In this document: positions 6,594 through 12,570 of the stretch, piece by piece
How the letters are laid out: each line of letters starts with the position of its first letter
Position numbering within the stretch: position 1 is the stretch's first letter
Origin: Caryophanales bacterium UBA6879
GTDB taxonomy: Bacteria; Bacillota_I; Bacilli_A; RFN20; CAG-288
Assembly (NCBI GenBank): GCA_002449135.1
Contig: DKCH01000001.1
Location: 3,780 to 16,349, forward strand
Direction of reading: 5' to 3'
Length of the DNA stretch: 12,570 bases
Notes under the pieces: model-generated
What the model saw: the letters and a program-made list of their open reading frames with translations, nothing else
Databases searched by the model: none
Told to the model about the DNA's origin: nothing
Translations under genes and position numbers: made by a program

Positions 6594-7469
6594 ATGATGA
6601 TTTACGTTTTAAGCCCAATAGGTTTTTGTCAAGGAGTAAAAAACTCATTAAATCTCACTAGAGAATACAAGACCAACCATCCATCTGAAAATTTGGTTTT
6701 TGCTAGAAAAATTGTTCATGATGAAAAAACAAACAATGAGATAATACAAGAAACAAAAGCTACTATCCTTTCAAAAACTACTCTTTTTAATGAAAATACA
6801 ACTTTAATATTTTCAGCACATGGCTTATCAGCTGATGATATTTTGTTTGCTAAAAAATATCATGTAAATTATTTAGATACCACTTGCCCAATTTTAAAAG
6901 GGGTACAAAAACAAATAAATTATTTTTCCAAAAAATCTACTCTTCTTTTTTTTATAGGAAAAAAATCCCATCCAGAAACATTGGCATTTTTATCTAATAA
7001 CAAAAATTTAATTTTTATATCTGAAGACGAAATAGATAATTTAAATCTCTCAAAATATTCAAAAAAAGATAAAGCAGCTGTCTTTTTTCAATCGACATTA
7101 GGACAAACAATTTATTTAAAAACTCAGCACCATTTTTTAAATTATTTCTATAACAAACCATTTTTTGGCTCCATATGTAAAGAATGTTTAAAACGTTGGA
7201 ATAAGTTAGATAATTTAAAGGTAAGTAATAATGCAATATTTATTATATTAGGATCTAAATCTTCTTCAAACGCGAACGAATTTTATAAAAAAGCAAAAAG
7301 TCTTTTTACAAACAAATGTTATTTTATTTCCAATTTAGAAGAAATCAAAAAAATAAAATTAGAAAAAGATTTATATTTAATGTCCGCTACTTCTTTTTCA
7401 AATCTTGAAGTGGATAGAATTATAAATTATTTAAAAGAAGAATTAAAAGAAGATGTAAAAATTATATAA
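6594..7469 (+). CDS. ispH: 4-hydroxy-3-methylbut-2-enyl diphosphate reductase (LytB)
   Basis: The last step of the MEP pathway: a [4Fe-4S] enzyme that reduces HMBPP to IPP and DMAPP. The three cluster cysteines are C12 (GFCQGV), C98 (TTCPI) and C195 (SICKEC). Other family residues are H42 (VHDE), H76 (SAHG), H126 and E128 (SHPE, the proton-relay Glu), T168 (QSTLG), S224/S225 and N226/N228 (SSSNAN) and S269. At 291 residues it is slightly shorter than E. coli IspH. It is the only plus-strand gene. There are two adjacent ATGs (6594 and 6597), and the family N-terminus fits either. No Shine-Dalgarno site precedes them, and a TAAAAT at 6584-6589 would place the transcript start at the start codon, so a leaderless mRNA is possible. 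In B. subtilis ispH (yqfP) also neighbours yqfO. An extra Cys at 198 follows the third ligand. Confidence 0.94.
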   Translation: MMIYVLSPIGFCQGVKNSLNLTREYKTNHPSENLVFARKIVHDEKTNNEIIQETKATILSKTTLFNENTTLIFSAHGLSADDILFAKKYHVNYLDTTCPILKGVQKQINYFSKKSTLLFFIGKKSHPETLAFLSNNKNLIFISEDEIDNLNLSKYSKKDKAAVFFQSTLGQTIYLKTQHHFLNYFYNKPFFGSICKECLKRWNKLDNLKVSNNAIFIILGSKSSSNANEFYKKAKSLFTNKCYFISNLEEIKKIKLEKDLYLMSATSFSNLEVDRIINYLKEELKEDVKII

Positions 7470-8229
7470 CTAAAGCCTCTTTTTCCTGATCTACACATAA
7501 AATATTCAAAGTAGGATTCAAACTTAATAAATCATTTTTAATACCTTTCATAAATATTTTTTCAACTTCATGTGGGATATCTAAATAATTTTGTTTTAAT
7601 TCAATAATTTCACGTCTAATATGATGAGACATATCACCTGAAACAAATAAATCGACATTTTCTAAGAAAGCAAATGGATATAAACTTGCTCCACCACCAC
7701 CAATTATTCCTATTTTTTTAATTAATTTATCATTGCCCTGTACTAAAAGACCATAACTAATATCAAGTTTATTTTTTATATATTTACAGGATTCTAATAA
7801 AGATATTGGATGATCTAATTCACCAATAAATAAAGAATTGCATAAACTTGATTGATAAATATTTTTTAAATTTAATTCATGTGAAAGTAAATAATTCATA
7901 CCCAAGTTTGAATTATCAAAACATGTATGAAAAGAATAAACAGCACAATTAATAGTTTGATATAAAAATCTACTTGTTTGTTTTTTTAATGGGAAATTTT
8001 TATAAACTTTATCTTTTTTTCCAAAGAAAAAAGGATGATGAGTAATTATCAAATCAGGTTTAAAATTTAAAGTTTGCTCATTTATAGTGGAGTCATAATC
8101 TAAGCAAAGTAAAATTTTATTTATATTCTTTTTTAGTTTGCCAAGTTGCTTTCCAGAAAAATCCCATTTTTCCTGTAAACTTAATGGATATTTATTCTCT
8201 AAAAATGAAATGATTTTTTTACCTTCCAT
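7462..8229 (-). CDS. NIF3/YqfO-family dinuclear metal-binding protein
   Basis: Belongs to the widely conserved NIF3 (DUF34) family, whose members bind two metal ions. A role as GTP cyclohydrolase I type 2 or in metal/cofactor handling has been proposed but is not settled. Visible ligand motifs: ITHHP (H64, H65), FHTCFD (H101, D105), and DIPHEVEK (H220, E223), which resembles the YqfO H-x-x-E-K ending. Also present are SGDMSHH (197-203) and a glycine loop IGGGG (176-180). At 255 residues it is the short form, like E. coli YbgI, and lacks the PII-like domain inserted in the middle of the longer B. subtilis YqfO. The start overlaps trmK by 11 nt; an AAGGAGG site is 12 nt upstream. Its last 8 nt overlap the 3' end of ispH on the other strand. 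The trmK-yqfO pairing is conserved in Bacillota. Confidence 0.9.
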   Translation of the reverse strand: MEGKKIISFLENKYPLSLQEKWDFSGKQLGKLKKNINKILLCLDYDSTINEQTLNFKPDLIITHHPFFFGKKDKVYKNFPLKKQTSRFLYQTINCAVYSFHTCFDNSNLGMNYLLSHELNLKNIYQSSLCNSLFIGELDHPISLLESCKYIKNKLDISYGLLVQGNDKLIKKIGIIGGGGASLYPFAFLENVDLFVSGDMSHHIRREIIELKQNYLDIPHEVEKIFMKGIKNDLLSLNPTLNILCVDQEKEALVI

Positions 8230-8899
8230 ATTTTTTTAAAGCCTCCTTAATAATTTCCAAATTTTTTATATTTTTACTTGATGGGAACTTAGAATTAATT
8301 GAATCTAATTCTTTTTCTTTTTTTTCTAAGTACTCAAAAAGAATCTTATCATTATTTTTTAAAGCCGTAGAAGAAAAATGTAAGTCTAATTCACTTACTT
8401 GTTCTTTTCCTTTTTTAAATACTAAAATTGGGTAAATATGACCTTTCTCTGAAATATATTTTCCATTAACTTCATGAAAGTTGAATGTATCAATCAATAA
8501 TTTTTTTACAACATATAAATCTTTTTGAGGTTCAATAACCATATTTTCAATTTTATTTTCCCAATTAAATTTTTGCCCATTTAAAAGAATGTTAGCTATT
8601 AAAAAACCACCCATACCAGTAAAAACTAATTGTTTAACATCTACTAAATTATCTAAACCATCAGCTAATATAGGTGTTATGAAATTTTCCATATTAAAAA
8701 ACTTTATAGACTTTTTTAAATTGTTAAATGGTCCAATTTTATTTTCCGAAGCATAAATTTTACTTTTGAATCCGTTATTTTTTAAATAGATAGGTAAATA
8801 AGCATGATCAGAACCAACATCCAAAGTATCTTTATCTTCTATAAATTTAATTACTTCTAATAAGCGGGGTGAAATTAATTTATTAATATCAGTTATCAT
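8219..8899 (-). CDS. trmK: tRNA (adenine(22)-N1)-methyltransferase
   Basis: A SAM-dependent methyltransferase that makes m1A22 in the tRNA D-loop region of Gram-positive bacteria. Evidence: a Rossmann-fold motif I of TrmK type, DVGSDHAYLP (27-36), an acidic ADGLDNL (79-85), the TGMGG signature (94-98), and VIEPQKD (121-127) where the family usually has a QPN-type motif. The C-terminal third (about 165-226) is charged and helical, consistent with the coiled-coil-like tRNA-binding tail. Length is 226 residues, close to B. subtilis YqfN (about 238). It begins inside the end of the second sigma gene (11-nt overlap, ATGATAACTGA) with no Shine-Dalgarno site, so coupled translation is likely. It overlaps the NIF3 gene by 11 nt downstream. 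Confidence 0.92.
   Translation of the reverse strand: MITDINKLISPRLLEVIKFIEDKDTLDVGSDHAYLPIYLKNNGFKSKIYASENKIGPFNNLKKSIKFFNMENFITPILADGLDNLVDVKQLVFTGMGGFLIANILLNGQKFNWENKIENMVIEPQKDLYVVKKLLIDTFNFHEVNGKYISEKGHIYPILVFKKGKEQVSELDLHFSSTALKNNDKILFEYLEKKEKELDSINSKFPSSKNIKNLEIIKEALKKYGR
8242..8248 (-). promoter_or_regulatory. ribosome binding site of the NIF3 gene
   Basis: AAGGAGG on the minus strand inside the end of trmK, with a rather long spacing of 12 nt to the ATG at 8229. It supports that start even though it makes an 11-nt overlap with trmK. Confidence 0.7.
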
Positions 8900-9917
8900 T
8901 GTTGTTTAATTTATTAATAAAATCTGCCATTTTTTTACCAGCAACTTTTAAAATTTGTCTAACCCTCTCTTTAGAAATATTAAAACGCTTGCCAATTTCA
9001 TCATAAGTTAAAGGATCAGAATTTTGTAAACCATAGCGGAGTTCAACCATTTCTTTTTCACGAGGATTCAAAACTTCAAGAGCTTGATAAACTTCTTCCT
9101 TATCTAATTCTTCTTCATTTTTATCAGCAGATGAATCAGGAATTAAATCAATTAACGTTGAAACATCGCCCTTATTATTGCTTACTTCTGCATCTAAAGA
9201 CTTAACATCAGAAAATTCAGATAACAAATCTTCAACTTTGTCAGCCGTGATTTTATCATCATATTTTTTATTAAAACAATCAGCGATTTCTTGATAAGTA
9301 GGCTCTCTTAAATATTCTTTAAACAAATTTTGCGAAATATTTTTAATCTTATTATAAATATCAGAACGATTAGAAGGATGCTTTATGTGGAAAGCTTGAT
9401 CTTCTATTCCTCTTTTTATTTGTTGTTTTATCCAAAGAGTAGCATAAGTTGAAAAACGTGTATTAAAAGATGGATCGAACTTTCTTGCCGCTTTTAATAA
9501 TCCTTCATTTCCATAAGATATTAAATCATCTAAAGACATGTTTCCATTATCTTTTATTGCCCATCTGAATTGATTAGCCATCCACCAAACGAGTCGCAAG
9601 TTTGAATTAACTAAAGTATTAAAAGCTTCTTCATCACCTTGATGAATTTTCTTTGAAAGCTCAATTTCTTTCTCTTTTGTAAGCAAAGGAAAATTATTCA
9701 ACTCTTTTAAGTAGAGGCTTAAAGAAGGTATTTTAGAAATATCTACTGAATCATTTGAATTATCAACTTTGATATTATTGGCATTTAAAAAATTTTTTAA
9801 CTCAACCTGCTTGTTATTATCAAGCATAGTTAAATAGGTATTATAAGTAATTGATGGAATCTTTTTTATCTCTTCATAGGTACTTTTGATTTCGTTTTCA
9901 ATTTGCTCTAATGTCAT
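8889..9917 (-). CDS. second sigma-70 family factor, RpoD paralog with divergent -10-reading region
   Basis: A 342-residue sigma factor with recognisable regions 1.2 to 4. Residues 1-55 are helical and may be a degenerate region 1.1. Region 1.2 spans about 64-98. Region 2 spans 100-176 (SLDDLISYGNEGLLKAARKFD is core binding/2.2; FSTYATLWIKQQIKRG is 2.3-2.4). Region 3 is about 183-240. Region 4 is 275-333, with helix-turn-helix ISKERVRQI. Compared with the adjacent RpoD: the WW melting pair is L161-W162; the -12-reading Thr becomes K168 while Q165 is kept; the extended -10 residues His/Glu become N183 and D186. The -35 residues are mostly kept (R to K at 316, then E317, R318, R320, Q321). The RHPSR tail is missing and a few residues are inserted near 120-127. 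It lies 6 nt after rpoD without a Shine-Dalgarno site. Its promoters and regulon are unknown. Confidence 0.88.
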   Translation of the reverse strand: MTLEQIENEIKSTYEEIKKIPSITYNTYLTMLDNNKQVELKNFLNANNIKVDNSNDSVDISKIPSLSLYLKELNNFPLLTKEKEIELSKKIHQGDEEAFNTLVNSNLRLVWWMANQFRWAIKDNGNMSLDDLISYGNEGLLKAARKFDPSFNTRFSTYATLWIKQQIKRGIEDQAFHIKHPSNRSDIYNKIKNISQNLFKEYLREPTYQEIADCFNKKYDDKITADKVEDLLSEFSDVKSLDAEVSNNKGDVSTLIDLIPDSSADKNEEELDKEEVYQALEVLNPREKEMVELRYGLQNSDPLTYDEIGKRFNISKERVRQILKVAGKKMADFINKLNNNDN

Positions 9918-9923
9918 AATAAG

Positions 9924-11141
9924 TTAGTTGATATCTTCTAAATAATCTTTTAATTGTTTTGAACGAGAAGGATGACGTAATTTCTTAATTGCTTTAGCTT
10001 CAATTTGTCTAATTCTTTCTCTTGTTACACCAAATTCTTTTCCAACTTCTTCTAGTGTGTGATTTCTCCCATCATCAAGTCCATATCTTAATCTTATAAC
10101 TTTTTCTTCTCTATCAGTTAATTCAGATAAAACAGCATCAAGTTGATCTTTTAATAAAGATTCATTTGCATACTTTAATGGTGATTGATTATCCTTATCT
10201 TCAATAAAATCACCAACATGTGAATCTTCTTCTTCACCTACAGGTTTTTCTAAAGATAAAGGCTCCATAGATATTAATTGAATTTCTCTAATCTTTTCAG
10301 CACTTAATATTGTCCCTGATTGAGCAAGTTCATTAGCAATTTCTTCAGCAGTAGGATCACGGTTTAATTTTTGAGTAAGTCTACGGGAAGTTCTTGTAAT
10401 TTTATTAATTGTTTCAACCATATGTACAGGAATTCTAATAGTTCTAGCTTGATCAGCCAAAGCTCTAGTAATAGCTTGCCTAATCCACCAAGTAGCATAT
10501 GTAGAAAATTTATAACCTTTAGTATAATCAAATTTATCAACTGCTTTCATTAAACCAATATTACCTTCTTGAATCAAATCAAGGAATTGCATACCTCTAT
10601 TAACATAATGTTTAGCTATAGAAATAACTAACTTTAAATTGCAATTAGTAAGTTTTTCTTTTGCTTCCTCATCGCCTTGTTTAATTCTTTTAGCTAATTC
10701 AACTTCTTCTTCCTTAGTTTTTAAAACAGGATAACGACCAGTTTCTCTTAAATATTGTTTTACAGGATCAGGAGTTTTTTGATCATCTAAATTAACGGAT
10801 ACATATTTACTTGCATCCATTTCTTTAATTTCTTCATCTATAGCAGATTCATCCTCATCATCACTAAAGCCTTCATCAAGAAGATCTTCCTCATCTGGAT
10901 CAACATCATCTGGAACAAATTCCATACCATTTTCTTCAATAAAAGCCTCAATTTCAGCAATATCAGCATCTTGATTAGTTTTAGATAAATATTCATTCAT
11001 TTCGGAACCAGAAATTTTTTTAGTTCCTTGTTGCTTAAGATTTAAGATATAATCTTTCCAATTAGTAGGTAAAGTACTATTTGTAATAACTTTATCATCT
11101 TTATGTTCTAATGTTTCAGTTTTTTTAATTTTTTTTGGCAT
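9924..11141 (-). CDS. rpoD: primary RNA polymerase sigma factor RpoD/SigA
   Basis: The housekeeping sigma factor that directs RNA polymerase to most promoters. At 405 residues it is slightly longer than B. subtilis SigA. Regions: N-terminal 1.1-like (about 25-76) followed by an acidic linker (77-110), region 1.2 (125-160, DPVKQYLRETGRYPVL), region 2 (165-237) with core-binding LDLIQEGNIGLMKA, the melting pair W218-W219, -10 readers Q222 and T225, region 3.0 H240 and E243 for extended -10, region 3 (245-325), and region 4 (333-400) with HTH VTRERIRQI and the RHPSR tail (389-393). All specificity residues are canonical. It sits 4 nt downstream of dnaG, the macromolecular-synthesis order dnaG-rpoD. 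A GAGG core at 11151-11154 supports the start. Confidence 0.98.
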   Translation of the reverse strand: MPKKIKKTETLEHKDDKVITNSTLPTNWKDYILNLKQQGTKKISGSEMNEYLSKTNQDADIAEIEAFIEENGMEFVPDDVDPDEEDLLDEGFSDDEDESAIDEEIKEMDASKYVSVNLDDQKTPDPVKQYLRETGRYPVLKTKEEEVELAKRIKQGDEEAKEKLTNCNLKLVISIAKHYVNRGMQFLDLIQEGNIGLMKAVDKFDYTKGYKFSTYATWWIRQAITRALADQARTIRIPVHMVETINKITRTSRRLTQKLNRDPTAEEIANELAQSGTILSAEKIREIQLISMEPLSLEKPVGEEEDSHVGDFIEDKDNQSPLKYANESLLKDQLDAVLSELTDREEKVIRLRYGLDDGRNHTLEEVGKEFGVTRERIRQIEAKAIKKLRHPSRSKQLKDYLEDIN

Positions 11142-11145
11142 ATTT

Positions 11146-12570
11146 TTACCCCTCTAATTTTTGGTAATCTAGCATTAATTCTTTCCATTTTTCAAAATTT
11201 TTTCCCGGATCAACTGTATTTAAATCTAAAAGTGTTTTTTGTTTTAAATGATTTTGCATTAATAAACTAAACTCTTCTTTGTTGAAGCCTGAAAAAGGTC
11301 TTTTACAATATTTTAAACGTTCTAAGATTCCTAAACACAAATTAAACTTGTTAAATAAAGTTGCATTCTCCTGATTTTGTTCTCTTTCAAAGGAGCAAGA
11401 ATCAATTAAATTACCATATTCTTCTTCACCTATATATTTTAGCGAACCAGTCAAGGGGTGATAAATATCGTTTATTTGATAATAAATATTAGCAAATGAA
11501 CCAATGACAAAAAAATCACCGCTAGCATCAAAAATATTAAAATAATTAATATCGCTAACAATCCTTACAAGCAAACTAGCTTCAGTTCTAATTAAACCGG
11601 AAATGTATCTACTTTTTGTTGATAAATTCTCATATTTAATATTTTTCATTATGAAATTAGAGATTGAAGAAACAGCATCAATTTTAGAAAAAGTACTGAA
11701 GTCATTTTGCTCTACATTCATTCTATTAATAAGTCTTTTTGGACTTTCAAAAAAGTTATTAGGTTTAATAGTAAAATAAGAATTTAAAATCACGTCCTTT
11801 GAAGCATTTAACTTTTCAGATATTAAATTTAAGATTCTATCCTTAGTTATTGGTTCACTATTAGCAAAAATAGGAGCTACTTTTTGTAAAAATTTTGCTT
11901 TATTTTCATCAGTATTTAATAAATTATATTTTTCATAGTAACCTAGTAAAAAATCTATAGGTGTTTCTAAATTATTTATTGAACTAGTTAAAAAATCCTT
12001 TCCTTTATTAAAAAATACATCGCCAGCATCTTTACCACCATCAAAAGGATGAACAACTTCACATTTAACTCTAGCTTTAAAGAGTTCAAAAATACACCTA
12101 TAAATACCATCTTGACCGGCTTTATCCCCATCTAATGATAATCTAACCGTAAGTTTTAGCTTTTGAAAAAGAGATATATGTTGGCTAGTCATTTCAGTCC
12201 CCATCAAAGCAACAACATTTTTAATACCTGCTTGATAATATGCTATAACATCCATAAAGCCTTCAACTATATATATAATTTTTGTCTTTTTAATCTCAGT
12301 CTCAGCGTTATTGAAATTATACAATAATTCACCTTTTTTAAAAATTTCAGAACTAGGGGAATTAATATATTTGGGTTCATTTTTATTTTGATCAGTATCA
12401 GGAAATTTACGAGCTGAAAAACCCACAAGTTGACCATTTAAATTTGAAATAGGAAAAATAATTCTATTAAAATTTCTATCCGATAAATTCTCACCATTGG
12501 ATAATATACCTGCTTTAAGCATAGTTTCAACGCTAACACCATTTTTTCTTAGAGCTTGAATAGCTTGTGT
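11146..12570 (-). CDS. dnaG: DNA primase DnaG, C-terminal 474 residues (start lies beyond the window)
   Basis: Makes RNA primers for DNA replication and works with the replicative helicase DnaB. The frame is open to the window edge: 16 codons upstream of the first internal ATG at 12522 read TQAIQALRKNGVSVET, matching the conserved core before the RNA polymerase fold. Residues counted from the window edge: catalytic-core strand NRIIFPISNLNGQLVGFSAR (35-54), PKYINSP (66-72), TOPRIM glutamate in IVEGFMD (101-107), MGTEMT, and the DGD metal site (147-149, SLDGDKAG). The remaining part (about 190-474) holds the core's C-terminal part and the DnaB-binding helical domain, which I do not recognise in detail. 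By comparison with B. subtilis DnaG, roughly 170 N-terminal residues including the zinc finger are missing beyond the window. It is the upstream gene of the rpoD unit. Confidence 0.95.
   Translation of the reverse strand, partial: TQAIQALRKNGVSVETMLKAGILSNGENLSDRNFNRIIFPISNLNGQLVGFSARKFPDTDQNKNEPKYINSPSSEIFKKGELLYNFNNAETEIKKTKIIYIVEGFMDVIAYYQAGIKNVVALMGTEMTSQHISLFQKLKLTVRLSLDGDKAGQDGIYRCIFELFKARVKCEVVHPFDGGKDAGDVFFNKGKDFLTSSINNLETPIDFLLGYYEKYNLLNTDENKAKFLQKVAPIFANSEPITKDRILNLISEKLNASKDVILNSYFTIKPNNFFESPKRLINRMNVEQNDFSTFSKIDAVSSISNFIMKNIKYENLSTKSRYISGLIRTEASLLVRIVSDINYFNIFDASGDFFVIGSFANIYYQINDIYHPLTGSLKYIGEEEYGNLIDSCSFEREQNQENATLFNKFNLCLGILERLKYCKRPFSGFNKEEFSLLMQNHLKQKTLLDLNTVDPGKNFEKWKELMLDYQKLEG
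11149..11155 (-). promoter_or_regulatory. ribosome binding site of rpoD
   Basis: AGAGGGG on the minus strand, 7 nt before the rpoD ATG and overlapping the end of dnaG. It is a moderate match to the anti-SD complement and supports the start at 11141. Confidence 0.65.

Noticed and set aside
6940..6968. T-run followed by A-run in ispH resembling a terminator hairpin
   Set aside because: Pairing would be A/T only, there is no GC stem, and the stretch encodes LLFFIGKKS within conserved IspH.
7015..7236. 73-codon open frame antisense to ispH
   Set aside because: It lies opposite conserved IspH sequence and has no recognisable motif or start signal.
7462..8229. Classification as an ordinary hydrolase because of the HH and HxxE motifs
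   Set aside because: The order and spacing of ITHHP, HTxxD and DxxHxxEK fit the NIF3/YqfO family much better.
10371..10553. 60-codon plus-strand frame antisense to rpoD
   Set aside because: A Ser/Asn-rich translation of the strand opposite the highly conserved RpoD region 2; an obvious shadow.
12520..12522. ATG as the start of dnaG
   Set aside because: The frame continues upstream without a stop to the window edge and those residues match DnaG, so this Met is internal.

Overview
The window is an AT-rich, almost fully coding stretch of a bacterial chromosome. It most likely comes from a small-genome relative of Bacilli or Mollicutes, such as an uncultured gut lineage. This is an inference from four things: the A/T-dominated codon use, the proteins (RpoD, YqfO-type NIF3, TrmK, bifunctional Rel), the AGGAGG ribosome binding sites, and a gene order that matches two Bacillus subtilis neighbourhoods. 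One gene ends in TGA, Trp is encoded by TGG where I read it, and no reading frame is interrupted by TGA. The organism therefore appears to use the standard bacterial code, not the Mycoplasma code.

Right part, read leftwards on the minus strand (12570 to 7462): the C-terminal three quarters of primase dnaG, then rpoD, a second sigma-70 family gene, trmK, and a NIF3/YqfO-family metalloprotein. This matches the conserved Bacillus block dnaG-sigA-trmK-yqfO, except for the extra sigma gene between rpoD and trmK. Genes are separated by 4 to 6 nt or overlap by 11 nt, so this is probably one operon serving replication start, transcription start and tRNA modification.

Middle (6498 to 7469): ispH, the last enzyme of the MEP isoprenoid pathway, is the only plus-strand gene. 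Its 3' end overlaps the end of the NIF3 gene by 8 nt. Its 5' end faces the apt gene across the only real intergenic gap, about 96 bp. That gap holds an extended -10 promoter for apt, an inverted repeat and three helically phased AGCAT motifs.

Left part (6497 to 1), also on the minus strand: apt, a bifunctional (p)ppGpp synthetase/hydrolase rel, hisS, aspS, and the N-terminal part of a divergent DEAD-box helicase. This matches the Bacillus apt-relA-(dtd)-hisS-aspS block without dtd. It joins purine salvage, the stringent response and two aminoacyl-tRNA synthetases in one transcript. The helicase resembles CshB, which in B. subtilis lies near ispH and yqfO, so the two ancestral blocks may have been spliced together here.

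The observations most worth a second look are the tandem sigma paralog with substitutions at the -10-reading positions, the helicase with DEGD and altered motifs Ia, Ib and III, the unusual active-site residues of AspRS, and the architecture around the flipped ispH gene. I see no mobile element, CRISPR array, rRNA or tRNA.
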